A DNA stretch of 38,714 nucleotides, from contig DIUL01000074.1 in NCBI GenBank assembly GCA_002422345.1, positions 1-38,714 of the forward strand. The letters run 5' to 3'. The notes beneath the pieces are model-generated. The model searched no databases and had not been told where the DNA came from. It saw only the letters and a list, made by a program, of their open reading frames with translations. Position 1 is the first letter of the stretch, and each line of letters starts with the position of its first letter. The position numbers and the translations under genes are program-made. Below are positions 1 through 7,022 of the stretch, piece by piece. Source of the DNA: Acetobacteraceae bacterium UBA6159. GTDB lineage: Bacteria; Pseudomonadota; Alphaproteobacteria; Acetobacterales; Acetobacteraceae.

Positions 1-60
1 ATTCGTGTGAGAAATGCGGGTTAGCGCTGTCCGGAGAGTCAATGGTTACGCCGCCTGGTA

Positions 61-1830
61 TTACGAGCGCACGCGATACAGCACGTGGCCCGATATCGGG
101 TCCCGTGCGACCGGTTCCAGCCACCGCGGCGCCTCGTTGCGGGTCAGGCGGTCGAGCAGGGTGGTTTCCGGCAGATCCCTGACCAGAGGTGACCGCCCGG
201 TCGTCGGACAGAACAGCACCATTGATATCCCCGCCACCGCGAAGGCCGGCGGCACCGCCTCGGCGTCCTGGCTGCGCCAGGCGGCGCGCAGACGCATGAA
301 CCCCGCGGCGTTGCGGTGATACAACGAACCGACCGTCACGATTTCGGACCGGTATTGCAGCTCGGGTGATTTGTTTACATCCGTCAGCACCACCTGACCG
401 GCATGCGGGGCCAGCATCGTATCCAGCCCCGTGACCGGGCAATCGCGTTCGGCGTCTCCGTTGGCAGCCTGTGCCTGCTTCAAGGGGCCTCCGACATCGG
501 ACACGAAAGGCACAAGCAGGAACAGGATGATCGTGCCCATGCGCGGCAGGGGCTGCCGCCACTCGGGCCAGGTGCCAACGCGATCGGCCCAGAATGAAAC
601 GACCACCGGCAGCATGATGGCGCCCAGCGCCTCGGGGTAGGATGCGAAGCGGACATGCATCCGGCCGAGGACAATCAGCACGATACCGCACAGTACGGCA
701 TAGAGCAGGATCGGTGACCGGGCGCGGATGGCAAAGGCCGCCAGCGCCAGCACCGCGACGCAACCGGTGAACAGGTAGTTCATCCACACGGACAAGCTTT
801 CGATGGAGGCCATTTCGGCGATATCGCGGAACAGGATGCGCGCTGTCTCATCGGCCATCATCGCCTGCGGACTCCACAGGGCGCCCGGGAACAGCGTCAG
901 CCAGATCATGGCGAAGAACGCCCCGGCGGTGGCACTGGTCAGCAGCCGGTCGATCGGCCGGCGGACGAATTCATCCAACGCGCGGATCACCGATCCGGTG
1001 GCGGCGATGGCGGCGCCCAGGGTCACGAACACGATCGAGACGCGATCGATGTCCTCGGCCGCGTGGCCGGCGAAGGGCGGATCGACCATCCAGGCCAGCC
1101 AGGTGGTGATCAGCAATGCCTGGCCGGTGTGGCAGATCGTCCGTGACAAGCAGGGGCTGCGGGATCGCATCACCCAGGTCAGCCAGAGCGCCCCGAAGGC
1201 CATGACGGACAGTGGCAGCGTCTCCGGCGTCAGCCAGATGCCAACACCGGCCCAGGCGCCCAGGGGCCAGCCGACGTGGCGTGGCGCGATGCCAACGATT
1301 GCCCGTGCCGTCCATCCTGCCGCCATCACGGCCACGATCACGCAGGCCACGTGGTGGTGCGTGACGCCGGCCAGCCCGTATTGCAGGATTGCCGGCCCCA
1401 GGCAGGCCGCCAGCGGCGCCAGCCACAGCCAGCGACGCTCACAGAAGGGGGCCGCGGCCCAGGCCATGGCAAGGCCCAGGGCGGCGATATTGAGCGGGCC
1501 GAAGACGATCGCGGCGATGTGCAGCGCGGTCGGTTCGTCCACGAACACTGTCAAGGGCAGCGCGATCAGGCAGAGCAGGCTGTCGATCAGATGCGACCAG
1601 TGGACGACGGTGCCCAGCCCGGAGCCATCCCGCATGATTTCGTGCGCCGGCTCTCCGATCCGCAACGATTCGCGCAACCGCACGAGCCGCATATAGGTAT
1701 CGGGATTGATCAGCGCGCCCGACAGGATCGAGCCCATCTGGCGGATGCTCAGCACGGACACCAGCAGCAGCGGCAGGGCGGCATAGGTCGCCCATGCCAA
1801 CGGTCCGATCGGTTCTCGCCTGAGGGTCAT
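61..1830 (-). CDS. Polytopic membrane protein, GT-C glycosyltransferase-like (STT3-like features)
   Basis: A 589-residue protein with many hydrophobic segments and a hydrophilic C-terminal domain of about 130 residues. Near residues 42-48 the first external loop reads NPDTYMR, and near 77-83 there is HWSHLID. These resemble the acidic-loop and HWS-type motifs of STT3/AglB and related GT-C enzymes, which transfer sugars from polyprenyl carriers on the outer face of the membrane. The GT-C reading is inference from topology and these motifs; the substrate cannot be told. The ATG lies 134 bases from the divergent CtrA-like regulator, so the two share a promoter region, and a role in glycosylating surface structures such as the nearby pilus is possible but unproven. 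It could also be an uncharacterised membrane protein without transferase activity. Confidence 0.6.
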   Translation of the reverse strand: MTLRREPIGPLAWATYAALPLLLVSVLSIRQMGSILSGALINPDTYMRLVRLRESLRIGEPAHEIMRDGSGLGTVVHWSHLIDSLLCLIALPLTVFVDEPTALHIAAIVFGPLNIAALGLAMAWAAAPFCERRWLWLAPLAACLGPAILQYGLAGVTHHHVACVIVAVMAAGWTARAIVGIAPRHVGWPLGAWAGVGIWLTPETLPLSVMAFGALWLTWVMRSRSPCLSRTICHTGQALLITTWLAWMVDPPFAGHAAEDIDRVSIVFVTLGAAIAATGSVIRALDEFVRRPIDRLLTSATAGAFFAMIWLTLFPGALWSPQAMMADETARILFRDIAEMASIESLSVWMNYLFTGCVAVLALAAFAIRARSPILLYAVLCGIVLIVLGRMHVRFASYPEALGAIMLPVVVSFWADRVGTWPEWRQPLPRMGTIILFLLVPFVSDVGGPLKQAQAANGDAERDCPVTGLDTMLAPHAGQVVLTDVNKSPELQYRSEIVTVGSLYHRNAAGFMRLRAAWRSQDAEAVPPAFAVAGISMVLFCPTTGRSPLVRDLPETTLLDRLTRNEAPRWLEPVARDPISGHVLYRVRS

Positions 1831-1964
1831 TTCGGATGATCCGCCTTCCTAATCCCTATGGCCTAGGTCACATGCAAGCCGACCCGGCCATCTGGCGGAA
1901 TTTACCGCAACGATGGTTTTCCCCAGGTTTCACCTCAACAAAAATCGAACCGAGGGGCATGGAC

Positions 1965-2693
1965 ATGCTGGTCTTGCGGGTTGGTCGGGCGCCGTTATGC
2001 CGTGGCGCGGATGATATGCAGGAGTTCCGGACGCGAGGTCTGACCGTGGAGCATGCGTTCTCCGGTCGTGACGGTCTGGAGTATCTTCGCAGCTATGATT
2101 TCGACGTGATCCTGGTCGACGCGCACCTTCAGGATATGCCCGGGCACGAAATGGTTCGCCTGGCGCGCGCGGGCCGGTTCGACGTGCCGGCCGTGGTCCT
2201 CGCGGACACGGCCACGCCGCAGGCGAAGGCGCGCGCGTTGGACCAGGGTGCGGACGACTTCGTGATCACCCCCTGCGATATCGAGGAGATCATGGCGCGC
2301 ATCCGCGCGGTGGTCCGTCGCAGCATGGGCCACGCCCGTTCGATCCTGCGGTGCGGCCCGGTCGAGCTCAGCCTGGATCGGCGAGAGGTTCAGGTGCGTG
2401 GCCAGCGGCTGGTCGTCTCCCGCCGGGAGTTCGCGGTGCTGGAGCTTCTGTTCCTCAAGCAGGGCACGATCCTGAACAAGACGGCGTTCCTCAATCACCT
2501 GTATTGCGGTGCCGAGGAGCCGGAGATGAAGACCATCGACGTCATCATCTGCCGCCTGCGGAAGAAGCTCGCCGCGGCCGGGGTGCCGACGCTGGTCGAT
2601 ACGGTGTGGGGGTGCGGGTATATCCTGCGGGAGCCGTCCCCTTTGGCGGAAAGGCACGCCGATCGGCATGAGCTGTCGATGGCCGCGGCCTGA
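1965..2693 (+). CDS. CtrA-like response regulator with degenerate receiver domain
   Basis: A 242-residue OmpR/PhoB-family regulator resembling CtrA throughout. The DNA-binding half keeps CtrA hallmarks (AVVRRS linker, FLNHLY, RLRKKL, VWGCGYILREP). The receiver is unusual. The acidic pair expected at residues 7-9 (IEDD in CtrA) reads VGRA, the Ser/Thr site is Ala80, and the conserved Lys of the TKP motif is Thr102. Only the phospho-acceptor equivalent Asp52 remains. Without the acidic pair and Lys, normal Mg-dependent phosphorylation is unlikely, so the protein probably acts independently of phosphorylation or by other means. I chose ATG 1965 because GAGGGG lies 7 bases upstream and the N-terminus then aligns with CtrA; an in-frame ATG at 1836 would add 43 residues unlike the family. 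It precedes the pilus locus, suggesting it regulates it (inference). Confidence 0.85.
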   Translation: MLVLRVGRAPLCRGADDMQEFRTRGLTVEHAFSGRDGLEYLRSYDFDVILVDAHLQDMPGHEMVRLARAGRFDVPAVVLADTATPQAKARALDQGADDFVITPCDIEEIMARIRAVVRRSMGHARSILRCGPVELSLDRREVQVRGQRLVVSRREFAVLELLFLKQGTILNKTAFLNHLYCGAEEPEMKTIDVIICRLRKKLAAAGVPTLVDTVWGCGYILREPSPLAERHADRHELSMAAA

Positions 2694-2716
2694 TACCGGG
2701 ACGGCGGCCTTATCCC

Positions 2717-3373
2717 ATGTCCCCGATCCGCTCCGTCTTCGCCGCGATGGCGGTGCCTGTTCTCCTGTTGATGGGGGCTGGCACCGCGGCGGCGACGCTG
2801 ACTCCCTGTGAGCATGCGGGGATGGAGGCGGAGCGGGCGTTCGGCCTGCCAAACGGCCTGTTGCTGGCCATCGGCCGGGTTGAAAGCGGCCGGTTGGATC
2901 GCGCCACCGGCCGCATTGTCCCGTGGCCCTGGGCGGTCAACCTGGCGGGCGCCGGGCAGCTTGCGGAAACCAAGGAAGCCGCCATCCGCATCGCGACGGA
3001 GGCTTTGTCCCGCGGGCATCGCAACGTCGATGTCGGATGCTTTCAAGTGAACCTTCTTCATCATCCGAACGCATTCGCGACTTTGGACCAGGCGTTCGAT
3101 CCTTCCGCCAACGCGCATTATGCGGCGCGCTTTCTGGCCGATCTCAAGTCTCGTTTTGGAAGTTGGACGGCTGCGACTGAATCTTATCACTCCGCTGATC
3201 CCGCGCGCGGCATTCCGTACGGCCGAGCGGTCATGGGGAAATGGGTGGAGGCGGCGAGTTCGGGGGCGGGGGGTCAGCAAGTAGCCAGTTATGGTATGAA
3301 GATTTGGACGCCCAGCGCGCCCGGTACGGCGCCGTCGATCATTAAAATTGAAACGCGTCCGGCGGGGCGCTGA
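2717..3373 (+). CDS. Periplasmic lytic transglycosylase (SLT domain, VirB1-like)
   Basis: A 218-residue protein with a signal peptide of about 26 residues (cleavage after AGTAAA). The mature part matches the SLT goose-lysozyme-like fold: GRVESGR carries the probable catalytic Glu56, and DVGCFQVNLLHHP near residues 104-116 is the second family motif. Such enzymes cleave peptidoglycan glycan strands to make 1,6-anhydromuropeptides, and secretion or pilus loci often carry one to open the wall for the envelope-spanning machine. It lies 23 bases after the CtrA-like gene and just ahead of the flp promoter region, so service to the Tad pilus is a reasonable inference. The C-terminal 40 residues look unstructured. 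A general housekeeping murein hydrolase is the alternative. Confidence 0.85.
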   Translation: MSPIRSVFAAMAVPVLLLMGAGTAAATLTPCEHAGMEAERAFGLPNGLLLAIGRVESGRLDRATGRIVPWPWAVNLAGAGQLAETKEAAIRIATEALSRGHRNVDVGCFQVNLLHHPNAFATLDQAFDPSANAHYAARFLADLKSRFGSWTAATESYHSADPARGIPYGRAVMGKWVEAASSGAGGQQVASYGMKIWTPSAPGTAPSIIKIETRPAGR

Positions 3374-3374
3374 G

Positions 3375-3415
3375 CGGTTGTCTGGTAACGATTTTGAAAC
3401 CGTACGGTTGTCCGG
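3375..3415 (+). repeat. Short direct repeat pair with an intervening palindrome upstream of flp
   Basis: The 11-base unit CGGTTGTCTGG at 3375-3385 recurs as CGGTTGTCCGG at 3405-3415, 30 bases on, with one mismatch. The second copy overlaps the perfect 12-base palindrome AACCGTACGGTT at 3398-3409. It follows the transglycosylase stop directly. It could be an operator or part of a 3' untranslated region; no known factor site is recognised. Confidence 0.4.
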
Positions 3416-3680
3416 TTGATTGCCTAAAGCGTTATCGTTCCATGACGAACTGCACCATCTCTGGTGCCGACCTCCCAAACAGATCGTGATGATACCGTGA
3501 ACCGTTGGAATCACGGTGGTTCCCGCGTTCACGAACATTCCCAATATCTGGAACAGTCACGTTGAATAATCTTCCATTCTGAAACCTTCCGGCAACCTGG
3601 TGCATGCTTAATTTCCCTTGCACAAGGACGGAACGAAAGCCCGCCTTGGCAATCGGAAACATAGCGTGGGAGCAACTGTT
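3416..3680 (+). promoter_or_regulatory. Leader and presumed promoter region of flp
   Basis: About 265 bases without a convincing gene, less GC-rich than the neighbouring genes. A 6-base inverted repeat (ACCGTG and CACGGT, 12-base gap) lies near 3500-3525. Only one TTAA is seen near 3608, so no complete CtrA site (two TTAA half-sites seven bases apart) can be claimed. I could not place a -35/-10 pair with confidence. Because flp is usually strongly transcribed, the promoter is expected here (inference). Confidence 0.35.
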
Positions 3681-3851
3681 ATGATCGAATTCGTCAAGAC
3701 CTGGCTGGCCCTCAAGACCGACCGCCGTGCGGTGACCGCCCTGGAATACGGCCTGATCGCGGGCGTGATCGTCGCCACCGTCGCCGTCGGCTTCAACGTC
3801 CTGGGCGGCGACCTGTCCAACAAGTTCAACAACATCGCCACGAACCTCTGA
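3681..3851 (+). CDS. flp: Flp/Fap type IVc pilin
   Basis: A 56-residue prepilin with a 17-residue basic leader, the class signature (V-T-A-L-E-Y) and a hydrophobic helix of about 20 residues. It is the major subunit of the Tad pilus, cleaved by the CpaA peptidase and assembled by CpaF/TadB/TadC. The usual processing site is G/XXXXEY; here the residue before the cut is Ala17 (DRRA/VTALEY), not Gly. Ala is the best tolerated substitute in type IV prepilins but may slow processing. ATG 3681 is preceded by GGGAG at 3668-3672; the longer in-frame start at 3618 would add an atypical leader. It is the only pilin copy seen and heads the cpa/tad cluster. Confidence 0.92.
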   Translation: MIEFVKTWLALKTDRRAVTALEYGLIAGVIVATVAVGFNVLGGDLSNKFNNIATNL

Positions 3852-3886
3852 TCCCAGGCGCCGTAACGGCCATGGATGACCGGTGC

Positions 3887-3915
3887 GGCGCGGCGGAACC
3901 ACTCTCCGTCGCGCC
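3887..3915 (+). terminator. Stable hairpin between flp and cpaA (possible attenuator or 3' stabiliser)
   Basis: Arms GGCGCGGCGG (3887-3896) and CCGTCGCGCC (3906-3915) pair over 10 positions with one G-U, leaving a 9-base loop. No T run follows, so a full intrinsic terminator is unlikely. The position, 36 bases after the pilin stop and 47 before cpaA, suits partial termination or protection of a short, abundant flp transcript (inference). Confidence 0.55.
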
Positions 3916-3961
3916 CGCCGTCCTTCGCGTTTGAAACCATTTTGATGTAGCGGAGATTGTC

Positions 3962-4468
3962 GTGGCGCAGGAATGGGTGACCGTCCTTGGGCTGGCCCTG
4001 ATCACCGTCAGCATCGTTCTGTTTGTCGCGGCCGCTTTGCATGATGTCGCCGCGCGCACCGTCCCGAACGGACTGGCGCTGGCACTGGCTCTGACCGGCA
4101 TCGCCGCGCGCGCCATCGACCATACCTTGATCGCCGGACTGATCGCCGGCTTCGTCATCTTCGCGCTCGCCGCCTTCTGCTGGCGCCGCGGATGGATGGG
4201 CGGAGGCGACGTCAAGCTGATGGGCGCCGGCGCCATAGCCGTTCCGCCAGGCGATGTCGTGAACTTCATCCTTGTGATGTCCATCGCGGGCGCCCTGCTG
4301 GCCGTCGTCTATTTGATCGGCCGCTCGATGCCGGCGCCGCCACCTTCCCAGCGCCCGCTGTCCCTGCCGGCCCGCGCCCTTCGCATCGAACGGTGGCGGC
4401 TGCACCGCGGCGGCCCGCTGCCCTACGCCTGCGCCATCGCGGCGGGCGGGTTGTTTGTCCTTTTCTGA
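3962..4468 (+). CDS. cpaA: Prepilin peptidase CpaA (A24A family)
   Basis: A 168-residue integral membrane aspartyl protease that removes the pilin leader. Both catalytic aspartates are visible: Asp28 in HDVAARTVPN and Asp83 in the GGGDVKLM motif. This is the short TadV/CpaA form lacking the methyltransferase domain of PilD. Several hydrophobic helices are present; the tail after about residue 120 is proline- and arginine-rich before a last hydrophobic stretch. The start is GTG at 3962 with CGGAG about seven bases upstream. It is separated from flp by a hairpin and from cpaB by 14 bases, as expected in a Tad operon. Confidence 0.92.
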   Translation: MAQEWVTVLGLALITVSIVLFVAAALHDVAARTVPNGLALALALTGIAARAIDHTLIAGLIAGFVIFALAAFCWRRGWMGGGDVKLMGAGAIAVPPGDVVNFILVMSIAGALLAVVYLIGRSMPAPPPSQRPLSLPARALRIERWRLHRGGPLPYACAIAAGGLFVLF

Positions 4469-4482
4469 ACGGGTGAAGCGCC

Positions 4483-5334
4483 ATGATCCTGCGAGTCGTC
4501 TTCTTCGCCCTGATGGCCCTCGGCCTGACCGGCTTCGGCACCGTCGCCTGGCTTTCGACCCGCCCGCCCCCGTCGGAAGTGGCGGCCAAGGCCGAGGCCG
4601 CGAAGGTCGTGGCGCAGACCAAGAAAACCATCCTGGTCACGGCCCGGGCCGTTCATGCCGGGTCCCTGCTCAAGCCCGAGGACCTGGTCGCGAAAGAGGT
4701 CATGATCGACGGCCTCGATCTGAGCGCCATCGCGGACTCCCCCGATGCGCGCAACCTGATCGTCGGCTCGATGGTGCGTCGTGGCTTCGGCGCCGGGGAG
4801 ATGATCCGCACGGAAGCCGTCGTGAAGCCGGGGGAACACGGGTTCCTCGCCGCCGTCCTGGGTGCGGGCATGCGCGGCATCACGATCGGGGTCGATTCCA
4901 CCAGCGGTTCGGCGGGCCTGATCTGGCCTGGTGATCGTGTCGACGTCATTCTGACGCAGACCCTCTCCGACACCGCGTTGCCGATGGGCCGTCGTGTCGC
5001 GGCCGAGACGGTCCTGCGCAACACGCGCGTCATCGCCATCGACCAGCAGCTGATCCAGGGCGCGGCACCCGTTGGCGCCGATCCGCAAAGCCGGACCGTC
5101 ACGCTGGAAGTGGCAGCAGAGCACGCCGAACGCCTCTCGGTCGCCATGCGTCTCGGCCGCCTTTCCCTCTCTCTCCGTTCGGCCACCGACCCGACCGAAA
5201 TGGCTGAACAGACAACACGACCGATCTGGGCGCGCGACGTCTCTCCGGCCCTGGGCGCCGAGGCCGCGCCGGCCGGCGAGAACGTCATCCGCATCTTCCA
5301 GGGCGGCACCGCGGCAAAGGAGTTCAAGTTCTGA
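4483..5334 (+). CDS. cpaB: Flp pilus assembly protein CpaB/RcpC
   Basis: A 283-residue envelope protein with an N-terminal membrane anchor (residues 1-20) and an SAF/CpaB region beginning near residue 50 (TARAVHAGSLLKPEDL), followed by the RcpC-type domain with the WPGDRVDVILTQT motif near residues 146-158. CpaB helps organise the outer-membrane secretin and may bind peptidoglycan or gate the pore. Its length is normal for the family. Its stop overlaps the cpaC start as TGATG, indicating translational coupling. Confidence 0.92.
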   Translation: MILRVVFFALMALGLTGFGTVAWLSTRPPPSEVAAKAEAAKVVAQTKKTILVTARAVHAGSLLKPEDLVAKEVMIDGLDLSAIADSPDARNLIVGSMVRRGFGAGEMIRTEAVVKPGEHGFLAAVLGAGMRGITIGVDSTSGSAGLIWPGDRVDVILTQTLSDTALPMGRRVAAETVLRNTRVIAIDQQLIQGAAPVGADPQSRTVTLEVAAEHAERLSVAMRLGRLSLSLRSATDPTEMAEQTTRPIWARDVSPALGAEAAPAGENVIRIFQGGTAAKEFKF

Positions 5335-6692
5335 TGCACAGGTTCCTGCAACGGCTGGTTCTCGCCAGCATCCTCGCTTTCGGCGCCATCGCGGCGACAC
5401 CCAACCGCTCGGCCGCGTCCGTGACGATGGAGGCAGGCGCTGGCCGGATCGTCACGCTTGACCAGCCCGCGGCCAATGTGTTCGTCGCCGATCCGAAAGT
5501 GGCCGAGGTCCGGCCCGCCAGCGCGACCAGCCTGTTCGTGTTCGGCGTCGGATCGGGCCAGACGACCGTGGCCGCGATGGACGCGAACGGGCAGGTGATC
5601 CGGCAGTTCGAGGTGACCGTGCAGCCGTCCGGCTTCGGTGCGCGGGAAGCCCAGGCCGCCATCGGCCGCCTGGTTGCGGGAAGCCGCGTGCAGGTGCGCG
5701 CCCAGGCCAAGGGTCTGCTGTTGAGCGGCGGTGTGGCCAGCCCGGCCGATGCCGCTCAGGCCGTCGCGATCGCCAAGGGCTATGTCCCGGAGCACGGTGT
5801 GGTCAGCAACGAACTGACGATCGAGGCACCGATCCAGGTCACGCTGCATGTCCGCATCGCGGAAATGTCGCGGCAGGTCGTGCGGAACCTTGGGATCAAC
5901 TGGTCCGCTCTGGCGACGATCGGCAGCATCGCCGGCACCCCGGCCCTGATGCTGAACGCCAACAACAACCTGCTGAACTGCGGCGGCACAGCCTCCCTGA
6001 TCGGCGTTTGCCCCGGTGCGAACTTCAACGGCGTGATCGATGCGCTGGCCAAGGACAATCTGGCGCAGGTCCTCGCCGAACCGAACCTGACGGTCATGAG
6101 CGGGCAGTCCGCCAGCTTCCAGGTCGGCGGTGAATACCCGATCCCGGTCAGCCAGCAGAACAACCAGGTCACCATTTCCTACAAGAACTTCGGCGTCATG
6201 CTGACCTTCGTGCCGACCGTCTACAGCTCCGGCCGGATCAACCTGCATGTGCGTCCCGAAGTCAGCGAACTGAGCCAGCAGAACAGCGTCAACCTCGCCA
6301 GCGCCGGCACTGTCCTGACCGTTCCGGCTCTGACCGTCCGTCGCGCCGAAACGACCGTGGAACTGGGCAGCGGCCAGAGCTTCGCGATCGCCGGCCTGCT
6401 GCAGACCAGCACCGTCGACACCGGCAACGGCCTGCCTGGCTTGAGCGATGTGCCCGTGGTCGGCTCCATGTTCCGGCGCAATGGGTTCGACAAGGTCGAG
6501 AAGGAACTGGTGATCGTGATCACCCCCTACATCGTCCGCCCGGTGAACAACGTGGCGTCGTTGCACCTGCCGACGGACAACTACACCTCCCCCACCGATA
6601 TCGAGCGTCTTCTGCTGATGCGCCAGGTCGCGGACAAGCGTCCAGCCGTGCCGATCCGCATTCCGGGCGACGCGGGATTCATCGTGCAATGA
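5334..6692 (+). CDS. cpaC: Tad secretin CpaC/RcpA
   Basis: A 452-residue outer-membrane secretin that forms the pilus exit pore. A signal peptide (about residues 1-28) is followed by the pilus N-terminal domain (ANVFVADPKVAEVRPAS), a BON-like region near 100-160, and the C-terminal secretin domain (about 235-420) with VGGEYPIPV and the late ELVIVITPYIVRP motif typical of the family. The C-terminus extends about 50 residues past the last motif. The ATG at 5334 overlaps the cpaB stop, and the stop overlaps cpaD as ATGA. Confidence 0.95.
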   Translation: MHRFLQRLVLASILAFGAIAATPNRSAASVTMEAGAGRIVTLDQPAANVFVADPKVAEVRPASATSLFVFGVGSGQTTVAAMDANGQVIRQFEVTVQPSGFGAREAQAAIGRLVAGSRVQVRAQAKGLLLSGGVASPADAAQAVAIAKGYVPEHGVVSNELTIEAPIQVTLHVRIAEMSRQVVRNLGINWSALATIGSIAGTPALMLNANNNLLNCGGTASLIGVCPGANFNGVIDALAKDNLAQVLAEPNLTVMSGQSASFQVGGEYPIPVSQQNNQVTISYKNFGVMLTFVPTVYSSGRINLHVRPEVSELSQQNSVNLASAGTVLTVPALTVRRAETTVELGSGQSFAIAGLLQTSTVDTGNGLPGLSDVPVVGSMFRRNGFDKVEKELVIVITPYIVRPVNNVASLHLPTDNYTSPTDIERLLLMRQVADKRPAVPIRIPGDAGFIVQ

Positions 6693-7018
6693 GCAGCAAG
6701 ACACGCATCCTGGGGGTTCTGTGCGCCACCGCCGCCCTGGCGGGCTGCATGGACCGCGACCCCTACCGGCGCACCGATGTCTGGCGCCCCACCGGGTCCA
6801 ATTCCGCCAACATCGCCGCGATGGTTGCCGATCCGAAGGACATGATCAGCGGCCGCGGCACCACCCGGCAGCACAGCCAGCCGTCCATCCTCGCGGTGGA
6901 TCGCCTGGCCATCGACCGGCCCAAACCCCTGCCGTCCGCCAATGGGTCCTCATCCAGTGGCAATCAGGGCGGCGGCGGTTCGGGCGGTTCCGGTGGCGGC
7001 TCGGGGTCAGGAGGCTAG
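6689..7018 (+). CDS. cpaD: Miniature CpaD-like pilus lipoprotein
   Basis: A 109-residue lipoprotein with lipobox LAGC (Cys20). After it come YRRTDVWRPTG and SNSANIAAMVADPKDMISGRG, close to the conserved C-terminal NLAAMVADPxDL motif of CpaD. CpaD proteins are usually about twice as long, so most of the N-terminal domain is missing and the conserved motif has been brought next to the lipid anchor. The last 25 residues are almost entirely Gly and Ser. Position between cpaC and cpaE with an ATGA overlap supports the identity. It probably helps secretin assembly at the outer membrane. Whether it is a reduced functional form or a deletion relic cannot be told, but the frame is intact and the gene is coupled. 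Confidence 0.75.
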   Translation: MSSKTRILGVLCATAALAGCMDRDPYRRTDVWRPTGSNSANIAAMVADPKDMISGRGTTRQHSQPSILAVDRLAIDRPKPLPSANGSSSSGNQGGGGSGGSGGGSGSGG

Positions 7019-7022
7019 AACC

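Noticed and set aside
803..1696. Long open frames opposite the GT-C-like gene
   Set aside because: They are antisense shadows caused by high GC; compositions rich in Arg, Ala and Ser, no ribosome sites, no recognisable domains.
1836..1964. Longer N-terminus for the CtrA-like regulator from ATG 1836
   Set aside because: The extra 43 residues do not match the family, and the ribosome site GAGGGG fits ATG 1965.
3600..3625. Possible CtrA binding site upstream of flp
   Set aside because: Only one TTAA half-site is present; the second half-site at the right spacing is missing.
4653..6704. 683-residue open frame antisense to cpaB and cpaC
   Set aside because: His-, Asp- and Gln-rich translation typical of antisense to GC-rich genes, running through two well-supported coupled genes.
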